64,000 bases of DNA from Arhodomonas aquaeolei DSM 8974 (GTDB lineage: Bacteria; Pseudomonadota; Gammaproteobacteria; Nitrococcales; Nitrococcaceae): contig NZ_KB894804.1 of the NCBI RefSeq assembly GCF_000374645.1, positions 150,009-214,008 of the forward strand, written 5' to 3'. The position numbers and the translations under genes were made by a program. Positions 26,563 through 34,718 of the stretch are shown piece by piece. The notes beneath the pieces were generated by a model. That model was given only the letters and a program-made list of their open reading frames with translations. It ran no database searches and had not been told where the DNA came from. Position 1 is the stretch's first letter. The number at the start of each line of letters is the position of its first letter.

Positions 26563-27759
26563 TCACCGCTTGCAGCTGCCGTCCGGGGCGGCATGGATGT
26601 CGTCGCCCGGGATGACGCTGACCTGCTTGTAATAGTCCCAGGCCGAGGTGCTGTTCAGCGGTGATTTCACCTGCATGAGATAGAAGTCGTGGACCATCAG
26701 CCCGTCCTCGCGCACGTGGCCGTTGTGGGCGAAGGCGTCCTCGATGGACATGCCCCGCAGCGTGTCCGCGACGCTCCGGGCGTCGTCCGTGCCGGCCTTC
26801 CTGGCGGCGCGGAGGTAGTTCAGCGTGGCCGAGTAGGTGCCCGCGTGGATCATGGTCGGCATCGCGCCGGCGCGCTCGTAGACCGCCTGGGCGAAGGTGC
26901 GCGAGGCCTCGTCGAGGTCCCAGTAGAAGGGGGTGGCGAGCTGCAGGCCCCGGGCGACGTAGAGCCCGAGATCGCGGACATCGGTGAGGAACATCAGCAG
27001 CGCGGCGAAGCGGTGCTCGTCGTCCACCAGGCCGAGCTCATAGCCCTGGCGGATCGCGCGCTGGGTGTCCTCGCCGCCGCTGGCGAGCGCGATCACGCCG
27101 GCCCCGGAATCCTCCGCGGCCGTCAGGGGCTCGGTGAGGTCGGTGGCCTTGTACGGGTAGCGTGCCGCGCCGAGGACCTCGCCGCCGGCCTGCTTGACCA
27201 GCCCGCGTGCGGCGGACTCGATGGCGCTGCCGAAGGCGTAGTCCGCGGTGACGAAGAACCACTCGTCGCCACCGTCCCGGGTGACCGCCGAGGCCACGGC
27301 GTTGGCGAGGGCGTAGCTATCGAAGCCCCAGTGGAAGGCGAGCGGCGAGCAGTACTTGCCGTGCAGTGCCGAGGCGCCCGCGCCGGTGGGCATGACCACC
27401 ACGCCCTGCTCGGTCGCATAGCGCTGTACCGGGATTGCCGTGTTGGAGCGCACCAGGTCGGTGATCATGTCCACGTGGTGGGTCTCGACCAGTTCCCGCG
27501 CCGCCTTCAGTGCCTGATCCGCATCGCTGCCGTGATCCATGGCGATGATACGGATGGGGGCACCGTCGATATTCCCGCCCAGGCGGTCGGCGGCGACCTC
27601 GGCGGCGACCACGCTCAGCTGGCCGGCGTCGCCGCGGGAGACGCCGGAGAGGTCGGTAAGCACCCCGATGCGGATCTCACCGTCGGAGAAGTCGGCATGG
27701 GCCGTGGCATACGCGCCGCACAGCACCAGGGCGAGCAGTCCGCGAAGCATCGCGCGCAT
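26563..27759 (-). CDS. Branched-chain-amino-acid-type ABC substrate-binding protein (orphan)
   Basis: A 398-residue periplasmic binding protein of the LivK/UrtA type I class. The signal peptide is LRGLLALVLCGAYATAHA followed by DFSDGEIRIGVLTDLSG, the typical first strand. No permease or ATPase genes are adjacent, so it either feeds a distant transporter or serves a sensory protein. The ligand pocket is not predictable. It is leftward, 90 bases upstream of gpt, and its 5' region faces the YigZ gene. Confidence 0.85.
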   Translation of the reverse strand: MRAMLRGLLALVLCGAYATAHADFSDGEIRIGVLTDLSGVSRGDAGQLSVVAAEVAADRLGGNIDGAPIRIIAMDHGSDADQALKAARELVETHHVDMITDLVRSNTAIPVQRYATEQGVVVMPTGAGASALHGKYCSPLAFHWGFDSYALANAVASAVTRDGGDEWFFVTADYAFGSAIESAARGLVKQAGGEVLGAARYPYKATDLTEPLTAAEDSGAGVIALASGGEDTQRAIRQGYELGLVDDEHRFAALLMFLTDVRDLGLYVARGLQLATPFYWDLDEASRTFAQAVYERAGAMPTMIHAGTYSATLNYLRAARKAGTDDARSVADTLRGMSIEDAFAHNGHVREDGLMVHDFYLMQVKSPLNSTSAWDYYKQVSVIPGDDIHAAPDGSCKR

Positions 27760-28100
27760 GGATGATCTCCTTGCTGGCCGGCGCAGTCCATTCCCTACCG
27801 CGCCTTATTGTTCGGATTGGGCCGTGTTGCCGCGACGGCGCGTATCCGCGCGGCTACGCACGACTGTAGCATTTTGGCGGCGTGGCGGTCGCCGGCGTGT
27901 GAGCAACATCAAGCTTTGATGGATCCACGGTCTCATCCGGTGCCTGATCGCCGTGTGTCCGTATGCCTTGCGGGTGCAACGGGCCCTTGCCGGGCGGCAC
28001 CGCGGTCCGGTGAAGGGGCGTTCCCGGCATACCGGGGTGAGGACGGGCAAGCGTCCGGGTTAGTATGGCGGCACGCCTTTCACCTCCCGGAGGAGTCGCC
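27760..28100. other. Divergent intergenic region between the binding protein and YigZ genes
   Basis: About 341 bases containing the leftward promoter of the binding-protein gene and the rightward leader of the YigZ gene. No gene, strong repeat or terminator is recognised; small frames on both strands lack ribosome sites. Confidence 0.5.
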
Positions 28101-28742
28101 GTGGCGGACACCGCCCCGCTGGTGCCGGCCGGTCCGGCGCGTGCCGAGACCTTGGTGCGCAAGAGCCGGTTCATCGCTCACGCCGAACGCGCGGAGACGC
28201 GCGGGGAGGCGTTCGCCGTGGTCGATCGGCTGACCGCGGAGTTCCCGGACGCGCGCCATCACTGCTGGGCCTACCTCGTCGGAGACCCCGAGGGGGCCGC
28301 CTCCGCGGCGGTGAGCGATGCCGGTGAGCCTTCGGGTACCGCCGGCCGGCCCATCCTCGGTGTGATCCAGCACAAGGGCATCGCCGACGTGGTGGTGGTC
28401 GTCGTGCGCTATTTCGGCGGTATCAAGCTGGGGGCCGGCGGCCTTACCCGGGCCTACGCGGGTGCCACGGAACAGGTGCTATCGGCGCTCGAGCTCACGC
28501 GTCACCGGCCGTGCTCCCGGGTCCGCCTGCATATGGGCTTCGCGGTCGAGCAGCCGCTGCGCCACTGGGCCTCCGGTCACGACGCATGGCCGTGCTCGGT
28601 CGACTACGGCGAGGGGGTGGTCATGGAGCTGGTGCTGCCGGACGACGAGCTGGAGGCGCTGTCGGCGTTCTGCGGCGCGCAGGGCGTCCGTATGGAGGCG
28701 CCCTCCGCCGCCCCGGGGACGGGCGGCGAGGGGCGCGGTTGA
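28101..28742 (+). CDS. YigZ/IMPACT family protein
   Basis: A 213-residue protein of the YigZ/IMPACT family. The N-terminal UPF0029 domain has KSRFIAHAERAETRGEA, HHCWAYLVGD, SDAGEPSGTAGRPIL and VVVVRYFGGIKLGAGGLTRAY, all signature blocks. The C-terminal half is the accessory ferredoxin-fold-like domain. Homologues are linked to translational control and ribosome-associated functions, but the bacterial role is unclear. GTG 28101 is chosen because GGAGGAG stands 5 bases upstream; an ATG at 28065 lacks this. It converges with msrA. Confidence 0.92.
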   Translation: MADTAPLVPAGPARAETLVRKSRFIAHAERAETRGEAFAVVDRLTAEFPDARHHCWAYLVGDPEGAASAAVSDAGEPSGTAGRPILGVIQHKGIADVVVVVVRYFGGIKLGAGGLTRAYAGATEQVLSALELTRHRPCSRVRLHMGFAVEQPLRHWASGHDAWPCSVDYGEGVVMELVLPDDELEALSAFCGAQGVRMEAPSAAPGTGGEGRG

Positions 28743-28755
28743 TGGCGGGTGGAGC

Positions 28756-29379
28756 TCACCCGCCGGCCTCGTCACCCCAGATGGCTTCCAGCCGCTGGTC
28801 GCGTCCGCAGCGCAGGCGATAGTACTTGTAGCGGATCGGATTCTTCCGGTAGTAGTCCTGGTGATAGTCCTCCGCCGGATAGAACGCCGAGGCGTCGACC
28901 ACCGGTGTGACGATGCGGTGATCGAAGCGCTGCGCCAGCCGCTCCTTGCTCTGCTCGGCGAGACGGCGCTGCTCGTCGTTGTGCACGAAGATCGCCGTGC
29001 GATAGGAACGGCCGCGGTCGCAGAACTGTCCGCCGGGGTCGAAGGGGTCGACGTTGCGCCAGTACACCTCGAGCAGCCGCTCGTAGCTGATCTTCGCCGG
29101 GTCGTAGACCACGCGTTCCGCCTCGTAGTGACCCGTGCCGCCGCTGCCGACCTGGCGGTAGGTGGGTCGCTCGACGTGGCCGCCGGTATAGCCGGAGATC
29201 GTCTCACGCACGCCGTCGAGCTTGTCGAACGGCGGCTCCATGCACCAGAAGCAGCCGCCGGCGAAGGTCGCCACCGCGAGTCCCTCCGGTGGCGGGCCGG
29301 CCGCGGGCTTGCCCATGCCGGCGGCGCCTGCGGCGGTGGTGACGGCGGCAAGGAGGATTACGGCCAGCCGGCGCATCAT
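28756..29379 (-). CDS. msrA: Exported peptide methionine sulfoxide reductase MsrA
   Basis: A 207-residue MsrA that reduces methionine-S-sulfoxide in proteins. The catalytic Cys is in FAGGCFWCMEPPF near residue 43, and SGYTGGHVERPTYRQVGSGGTGHYEAERVVYDP is the conserved core. The N-terminus (RRLAVILLAAVTTAAGAAG) is a Sec signal, so the enzyme is predicted periplasmic. Its ATG overlaps the stop codon of the exported msrB (29376-29379), so the two stereospecific reductases are translationally coupled for envelope protein repair. No recycling Cys near the C-terminus other than in YRLRCGRDQ is seen. Confidence 0.93.
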   Translation of the reverse strand: MMRRLAVILLAAVTTAAGAAGMGKPAAGPPPEGLAVATFAGGCFWCMEPPFDKLDGVRETISGYTGGHVERPTYRQVGSGGTGHYEAERVVYDPAKISYERLLEVYWRNVDPFDPGGQFCDRGRSYRTAIFVHNDEQRRLAEQSKERLAQRFDHRIVTPVVDASAFYPAEDYHQDYYRKNPIRYKYYRLRCGRDQRLEAIWGDEAGG

Positions 29380-29882
29380 GCCGGGGCCTCCCCGGCGGGG
29401 ACGAAATCAAGCGCCACGCCGTTGAGGCAGTAGCGCAGCCCCGTGGGCTCCGGACCGTCCTCGAAGACGTGGCCGAGATGGCCGCCGCAGCGGCTGCAGT
29501 GCACCTCGGTGCGCACCATCACGAGCAGGCGGCGGTCCTCGCGGGTGCCGATCGCGCCGTCGATGGGGGCGTAGAAGCTCGGCCAGCCGGTGCCGCTGTC
29601 GAACTTGGTCTCCGAGCGGAACACGGGCTGGTCGCAGCCGGCACAGGTGTATACCCCGGCGCGCTTCTCGTGCAGGAGCTCGCTGCTGCCGGGTGCCTCG
29701 GTGTCCTCCTCGCGCAGGACCTCGTACTCGCGTGGGGTCAGCCGCTTGCGCCACTCCGCCTCGCTGAGCTCCAGGGGGAACTCGCCGGCGGCGCGGGCGC
29801 TCGGCAGCAGCCGCCACACCCCGGCGGGGATGATGGCCGCGGCCCCGAGGGCCGCGAGCAACTGGCGTCGTGTCATGGCCAT
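29376..29882 (-). CDS. msrB: Exported peptide methionine sulfoxide reductase MsrB
   Basis: A 168-residue MsrB that reduces methionine-R-sulfoxide. Zinc ligands are CAGC near residue 80 and CSRC near residue 128; the catalytic Cys is in LRYCLNGVALDF. The N-terminus MTRRQLLAALGAAAIIPAG carries twin arginines followed by a hydrophobic stretch, so Tat or Sec export to the periplasm is likely. The start at 29882 is preceded by GGAGA; a second ATG at 29876 is possible. It is upstream of msrA with a 4-base overlap. A second, cytosolic msrB lies at 57380-57775. Confidence 0.92.
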   Translation of the reverse strand: MAMTRRQLLAALGAAAIIPAGVWRLLPSARAAGEFPLELSEAEWRKRLTPREYEVLREEDTEAPGSSELLHEKRAGVYTCAGCDQPVFRSETKFDSGTGWPSFYAPIDGAIGTREDRRLLVMVRTEVHCSRCGGHLGHVFEDGPEPTGLRYCLNGVALDFVPAGEAPA

Positions 29883-30037
29883 GCCTTCTCTCCGCTGACC
29901 TTTACCGTTTCGACAGCCCCGTCCCCGGTATGTTCGCCGGGGGCGGGCGGCCATGGGAATGACCGTGTCAGTAAGGCTAGCGCGGGGGCTCCAGCATGTG
30001 CATACGGGGCTTTACGGACCCCGCCCGCCCTCGTTGT

Positions 30038-30790
30038 TCAGCGCGCCGGCGGGGCGTCCTCCTCCTCGCGCACCTGCGCGGCCATGCCGGCGAGGTCCGG
30101 GAAGAGGAAGTCGACCGAGGGCCGTTCCGGCACCTCTGCGGTGGCCCCCCAGCTGCCGCCACGGGACAGGCCCTGGCGATCGATCCAGCATCGGGCGAGG
30201 CCGGCGTGGCTGGCCGGGACGTGGTCGTGGAACAGGCTCTGGGCGGTGTGCAGGATCTGCTCCGGGGCGATGCCGTGGTCCTCCCGCAGCCGGTTGACCA
30301 TGTACTCGAAATTGCCGGGGGTGGGCTTGTAGGCGCCCATGTCCTCGGCGGTGTAGATGGCGTCGAAGGTGACCCCGAGCTTGCGATTGGAGGCGGCGAA
30401 GCCTCCGTGGTCCACGTTGGAGAGGATCACCAGCCGGTACGAACGGGCGAGCGAGCGCAGGGCGTCGGCGCTGTCGGGGAAGGCGGGCCAGTGAGGCACG
30501 GACTCGCCGAACGCCCGGTCCAGGGCCTCGTCGCTGCGCAGCCCGAAGCGCTCGACGAAGCGCTCGTGGACACGCCGCAACAGCTCGGGGTAGCGCATCC
30601 CGGGGGTCTCGGCCTGCTGCGTGCTCTCGAACTCGGCGAAGGCGGCGAGGCCGGTTTCGCGGGTGATTTCCGTGCAGCCGTTGGCGTGGAGCACCGGCTG
30701 CAGGGCGTCCCAGATCCCGCTCTCCCAGTCGATCAGCGTCCCGTAGCAGTCGAAGGTGAGCACGGAGAAGTCGGTCAGTCGACGGGTCAT
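30038..30790 (-). CDS. Type II haloacid dehalogenase-like HAD hydrolase
   Basis: A 250-residue HAD-superfamily enzyme of the L-2-haloacid dehalogenase type II group. Motif I is LTFDCYGTLIDWE with the nucleophilic Asp, motif II is VILSNVDHGG and motif III Lys is in GAYKPTPGNFEYM; the HVPASHAGLARCWIDR segment is characteristic. It may dehalogenate short 2-haloacids or act on phosphoesters. The start at 30790 has GAGGAG 9 bases upstream, unlike the in-frame ATG at 30799. It is downstream of the AraC gene in the same direction, 99 bases apart. Confidence 0.87.
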   Translation of the reverse strand: MTRRLTDFSVLTFDCYGTLIDWESGIWDALQPVLHANGCTEITRETGLAAFAEFESTQQAETPGMRYPELLRRVHERFVERFGLRSDEALDRAFGESVPHWPAFPDSADALRSLARSYRLVILSNVDHGGFAASNRKLGVTFDAIYTAEDMGAYKPTPGNFEYMVNRLREDHGIAPEQILHTAQSLFHDHVPASHAGLARCWIDRQGLSRGGSWGATAEVPERPSVDFLFPDLAGMAAQVREEEDAPPAR

Positions 30791-30889
30791 GGCTTGCATC
30801 TCCTCTGCGTCCTGAGGCCGCAGTCTGGAGCGTGGGGCGGAGGCCTGTCTTTGCCCGTTGCTGCCGCCGTTTGTGCCTGGGCTCCGCCT

Positions 30890-31660
30890 TTATCGCCGGC
30901 CACCGTGGCGGCGGCGGTAAGCGGCCGGCGGCATGCCCGTCTCCCGGCGGAAGGCGCGGGTGAAGGTGCTCTGGTCCGCGTAGCCGGAGGCCAGGGCGAT
31001 CTCCGCGAGCGGCCGGCGCGTCGTCTCCAGCAGCCAGCGTGCGTGGTGCAGGCGCTGCCGGGCGAGATAGCGGCCCGGCGAAGTCCCGAAATGCGTATCG
31101 AACAGCGTGAACAGCCGGCTGGTTCCGACACCGGCCTCGCGGGCGATCGCCGCCACCGTGAGGGCCTCGCTGCAGTGGGATTCCATGAACCGGATGGCCC
31201 GCGCCAGCGGCCGTGGCAGGGCGGCGGGGACCGTGTCGAGGCCCCGGGCGAGGGTCTCGACGATCATCGATCCGGTGACCTCGGAGCGCACCCCGCCGAG
31301 ACCGTCCGGGCCGATGCGCTCGGCCATGAAGCGGCACAGCCCGTGGAGGCTGGCGTCGAAGCGCACGAAGGGCTGTTCGGCGGCCGCCTGCCAGAATTCG
31401 CGGCCGTTGCCGGGGGAGGGCGGTGCGGTGATGTCGAGGATCAGGAACGCGTTGTCACCGCTGCCGGCGAAGCCGTGGGGCCGGCCGCGGGGGATAACGG
31501 CGGCACAGTCGCCGGTGACGTCGCCGCCCCGGCCGTCCACGTCCATTTCCAGTGTGCCCGCCAGCGGCAGCACGACCTGGTGATGGGGATGAGCGTGGTG
31601 GTGTGTCTCCCGCGCGTAGCGCCGCAGCGCCAGGTGTGCCGGTTCCGTGGGGACCGTCAT
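30890..31660 (-). CDS. AraC family transcriptional regulator
   Basis: A 256-residue AraC-type activator. The N-terminal cupin-like sensor has HHHAHPHHQVVLPLAGTLEMDV, and the C-terminal double helix-turn-helix spans about residues 155-250, with AIAREAGVGTSRLFTLFDTHFGTSPGRYL and LAEIALASGYADQSTFTRAFRRETGMPPAAYR. It lies 39 bases downstream of the ABC ATPase gene and upstream of the HAD gene, so it may be cotranscribed with, and regulate, the transporter or the hydrolase. Ligand unknown. Confidence 0.88.
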   Translation of the reverse strand: MTVPTEPAHLALRRYARETHHHAHPHHQVVLPLAGTLEMDVDGRGGDVTGDCAAVIPRGRPHGFAGSGDNAFLILDITAPPSPGNGREFWQAAAEQPFVRFDASLHGLCRFMAERIGPDGLGGVRSEVTGSMIVETLARGLDTVPAALPRPLARAIRFMESHCSEALTVAAIAREAGVGTSRLFTLFDTHFGTSPGRYLARQRLHHARWLLETTRRPLAEIALASGYADQSTFTRAFRRETGMPPAAYRRRHGGRR

Positions 31661-31699
31661 GACCGTGTCCTCCGGGCCGGCGTTCGCCGCCGGCCATGT

Positions 31700-32494
31700 T
31701 CAGCCGAGTACGAGTGCGTCGTCGTCGACCTCCTCGCCGCGGACCTTCTCGAACATGTGCAACAGGTCCTCGACCTTCATGCCGCGGCGCTCCTCCCCGC
31801 TGACGTCGAGCACCACCCGCCCCTCGTGGAGCATGACCGTACGGTCGCCGTGGTCCAGCGCCTGACGCATGGAGTGGGTGACCATCAGTGTAGTCAGCCC
31901 GGACTCTCCCACGAAGCGGTCCGTCAGGCCCATGACGAAGTTCGCGGTACGCGGGTCCAGCGCCGCAGTGTGCTCGTCGAGCAGGAGGATGCGCATGGGG
32001 TTCATGGTGGCCATCAGCAGGCTCACGGCCTGGCGCTGGCCGCCGGAGAGCAGGCCCATGCGGTCGCCGAGGCGGTCCTCGAGGCCGAGGTTGAGCTCCG
32101 CGATCCGCTCGCGGAAGGCGCGGTGGCGGCCGCCGTCGACCGCGCGGCGCAATCCGCGGCGGTGGCCGCGGGCGCAGGCAAGGGCCAGGTTCTCCTCGAT
32201 GGTGAGGTCTTCGCAGGTGCCGGCCATGGGGTCCTGGAACACCCGGGCGACCAGCCCCGCCCGTGCCGATGTGCTGCGGCGGGTGACGTCGTCCTCGCCG
32301 ATGAGCACGCGGCCGGTGTCCGTGCCGGTCTCGCCGGCGAGGACGTTGAGCATGGTGGACTTGCCCGCGCCGTTGGAGCCGATGACGGTGACGAACTCGC
32401 CCGTGGGGATGTCCAGGTTCAGGCCCGTGAGCGCGTGGGTCTCGATGGCCGTACCGGGATTGAAGGTGACGTGGATGTCCTCGAGACGGATCAT
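31700..32494 (-). CDS. ABC transporter ATP-binding protein
   Basis: A 264-residue ATPase for the importer encoded just upstream. Walker A is IGSNGAGKST near residue 42, the signature is LLSGGQRQAVSLLMA, and Walker B is ILLLDEHTAALD. It is of the type accompanying TrpX-like (DUF534/ABC_sub_bind) binding proteins. The start codon shares one base with the permease stop codon region at 32494. It should energise uptake of an amino acid or related metabolite. Confidence 0.93.
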   Translation of the reverse strand: MIRLEDIHVTFNPGTAIETHALTGLNLDIPTGEFVTVIGSNGAGKSTMLNVLAGETGTDTGRVLIGEDDVTRRSTSARAGLVARVFQDPMAGTCEDLTIEENLALACARGHRRGLRRAVDGGRHRAFRERIAELNLGLEDRLGDRMGLLSGGQRQAVSLLMATMNPMRILLLDEHTAALDPRTANFVMGLTDRFVGESGLTTLMVTHSMRQALDHGDRTVMLHEGRVVLDVSGEERRGMKVEDLLHMFEKVRGEEVDDDALVLG

Positions 32495-33417
32495 CAGCCC
32501 TGTCCCCCCTTGTTGGCCGGAGTGGCCCGGGCCCGGCGCTGCATGGCGCGCTTGGTGCGCAGGCCCGGCAGCACCATGGCGACCACGACCAGCACCGCGG
32601 TGATGAGTTTGAGGTCCTGCGCCTGCAGGCCGATGAATTCGGCGTTGAGCGCGAAGGCCACGGCGAAGCGGTAGATGATCGAGCCGATCACCGCGCCGAT
32701 GACCGCGCGCACGATCGTCTTCGGCGGTACCAGCGCCTCGCCCACGATCACCGCGGCCAGGCCGATCACGATGGTGCCGATGCCCATGGTGATGTCCGCT
32801 GCGCCCTGGATCTGGGCGAACAGCGCGCCCGCGAGTGCCACCAGGGCATTGGACAGCGCGATGCCGAGCAGCGTCATCCGCCCGGTATGAATGCCCTGCG
32901 CGGAGGCCATGCGCGGGTTGGCACCGGTGGCGCGCATGCCGAGTCCCATCTCCGAGCCCAGGAAGCGCGTGATCAGGTAACCGGTGACGAGGACCACGAC
33001 CAGGAGCACCGCGGGATTGAGCCAGTAGTAGGGGATGTCCAGGCCCTCGAATGCGGAGAAGACCGTGGGCTCGCCGAGCAGTGCGACATTGGGCCGGCCC
33101 ATGATGCGCAGGTTCACCGTGTGCAGCGAGATCATCACCAGGATGCTCGCGAGCAGGTGGAGGATGCGCAGGCGCACGTTCAGCCAGGCGGTGACCAGCC
33201 CGGCGCCGGCCCCGGCGAAGAAGGCGGCCACGGTCGACAGCCAGGGGTTCACGCCGGCGAGGATCAGCGTTGCGGCGACGGCGGCGCCCAGCGGAAGGCT
33301 GCCGTCGACGGTAAGGTCGGGGAAGTTGAGTATCCGGAAGCTCAGGAAGACGCCGATGGCGACCAGGCCGAACAGCAGGCCGGTCTCTATGGCGCCGAGA
33401 ATGGCGATCTGACTCAC
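32494..33417 (-). CDS. ABC transporter permease
   Basis: A 307-residue inner-membrane permease with about eight to nine hydrophobic helices, related to the branched-chain-amino-acid permease superfamily. Segments such as FPDLTVDGSLPLGAAVAATLI and GIALSNALVALAGALFAQIQGAADITMGIGTIVIGLAAVIVGEAL match permeases that pair with the TrpX/ABC_sub_bind proteins. It sits between the binding protein (138 bases away, with hairpins) and the ATPase (overlapping). Confidence 0.92.
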   Translation of the reverse strand: MSQIAILGAIETGLLFGLVAIGVFLSFRILNFPDLTVDGSLPLGAAVAATLILAGVNPWLSTVAAFFAGAGAGLVTAWLNVRLRILHLLASILVMISLHTVNLRIMGRPNVALLGEPTVFSAFEGLDIPYYWLNPAVLLVVVLVTGYLITRFLGSEMGLGMRATGANPRMASAQGIHTGRMTLLGIALSNALVALAGALFAQIQGAADITMGIGTIVIGLAAVIVGEALVPPKTIVRAVIGAVIGSIIYRFAVAFALNAEFIGLQAQDLKLITAVLVVVAMVLPGLRTKRAMQRRARATPANKGGQG

Positions 33418-33479
33418 GTCGCTGCCCTTTGCGTCATAACCGAAGGTGCCGGTCCGGGCCGGCCACGCCTTGTGGGCGC

Positions 33480-33526
33480 GGCCGGAAAACGGCCGGTGGC
33501 CGGGCGCCGGCGTGGTGGCCGGCGCC
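33480..33526 (-). terminator. Hairpins between binding-protein and permease genes
   Basis: Two stems occur: GGCCG-GAAAA-CGGCC (33480-33494), and GGCGCCGG (33503-33510) with CCGGCGCC (33519-33526). They lie 30-76 bases downstream of the binding-protein stop in the leftward direction. Such structures often stabilise the binding-protein mRNA or attenuate the permease genes. Confidence 0.5.
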
Positions 33527-33555
33527 GTTCGGACCCGGCCGCGGGCCCGCGCGTG

Positions 33556-34533
33556 TTATTCGACGATCTCGTCGGCGTCGTCGAGCACCGACTGGTCGAA
33601 CTCCAGCCCCATCTTGCGGGCCGCCGCCGGATTGAGATGGATCCGTGTCTTGTCGACGAACTCCACCGGGATATCCCCGGGGGCCTCGCCCTCGAGGATG
33701 CGGGCCACGATGGCACCGGTCTGGCGGCCGACGTCGTAGTAGTTGAACCCGATACCGGCGGCGGCGCCGCGGCTCACGATGGTGGTGTCGCCCGTGAAGA
33801 TCGGGATGTCCGCCTCCATGCCCACCTTGGCCACCGACTCGAAGGCGCTGATCAGGGTGTTGTCGGTGCCGATGTACATGGCGTCCACGTCGCCGACCAG
33901 TGAGCGGGCGGCGCCGAGCACGTCCGCTGTTGACGGGGCGGCCGCGGTCTTGACCTCGATGCCGTACTCCGGCGCGGCCTTCTTGATCGCGTCGACAAGC
34001 ACGACGGCGTTGGGCTCACCGGGATTGTAGGGAATGCCGAGGGTCTCGAGCTCCGGCATTACGCGCTTGATGAACGCCAGGTGCCTGGCTACCGGCGTCA
34101 TGTCGGAGACGCCGGTGACATTGCCGCCCGGATGGTCGAGATCGTTCACCAGCTTGGCGTTGACCGGGTCGGTCACCGCGGAGAAGACCACCGGGATCCG
34201 TCCGCGGGCGGCGGATACCGCGGCCTGTGCCGAGGGCGTGGCGATGGCGACGATCACGTCCGGGTCGTCGCCCACGTACTGCCGGGCGATCTGTCCGGCG
34301 ATGCCGACATCGCCCTGGGCGGTCTGGAACGCCCAGTCGAGGTTGTCGTTCTGCTCGTAGCCGCGCTCGCGCAGCTCGTCCAGCGTGCCATCACGCACGG
34401 CGTCCAGCGCCGGGTGCTCGACGATGGAGGTCACCCTGACGGTCGCCGGGGCCGCGGCCGCGGGGCCCGCGATCAGTGCCATGGACAGCGAGGCGGCCCC
34501 GAGCAGGCCGCGGACGAGGTTTTTGCCGATCAT
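33556..34533 (-). CDS. ABC substrate-binding protein, TrpX-like family
   Basis: A 325-residue periplasmic binding protein of the ABC_sub_bind (TrpX-like) family. The signal peptide is LLGAASLSMALIAGPAAAA, followed by VRVTSIVEHPALDAVRDGTLDELRERGY, a family signature for the first strand and ligand lobe. DVIVAIATPSAQAAVSA, VFSAVTDPVNAKLV, VTGVSDMTPV and YIGTDNTLISAFESV are further conserved blocks. Some members bind tryptophan, others unknown ligands. ATG 34533 follows GGGGGAAAGGGA. It is the first gene of the importer unit. Confidence 0.9.
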   Translation of the reverse strand: MIGKNLVRGLLGAASLSMALIAGPAAAAPATVRVTSIVEHPALDAVRDGTLDELRERGYEQNDNLDWAFQTAQGDVGIAGQIARQYVGDDPDVIVAIATPSAQAAVSAARGRIPVVFSAVTDPVNAKLVNDLDHPGGNVTGVSDMTPVARHLAFIKRVMPELETLGIPYNPGEPNAVVLVDAIKKAAPEYGIEVKTAAAPSTADVLGAARSLVGDVDAMYIGTDNTLISAFESVAKVGMEADIPIFTGDTTIVSRGAAAGIGFNYYDVGRQTGAIVARILEGEAPGDIPVEFVDKTRIHLNPAAARKMGLEFDQSVLDDADEIVE

Positions 34534-34656
34534 TCCCTTTCCCCCTGGCTGGTGTTGCCGGCGCCGACGTGTCCCGGCGAAGGCGTCGTGCGCGGCGCCG
34601 TAAGCCGCCAATTCTGCCGCAAAGGCCGACGCGGGCAAATACCGCCGGCCGTAACG

Positions 34657-34685
34657 AAAAGAGCCCGGGGCGCCGCCCCGGGCTC
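34657..34685 (-). terminator. Rho-independent terminator of the dctP-like gene
   Basis: A perfect 11-bp stem GAGCCCGGGGC / GCCCCGGGCTC (34661-34671 and 34675-34685) with a 3-base loop is followed on the minus strand by TTTTCG (34655-34660 complement). It lies 33 bases after the binding-protein stop codon and is a textbook intrinsic terminator. Confidence 0.88.
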
Positions 34686-34718
34686 GATCGGGTCTCGAGG
34701 TTTCCCGCTTCGGGAAGC

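Noticed and set aside
29996..32674. An 892-codon plus-strand frame across the HAD, AraC and ABC genes
   Set aside because: It is antisense to three well-supported genes with conserved motifs and shows no protein family features.
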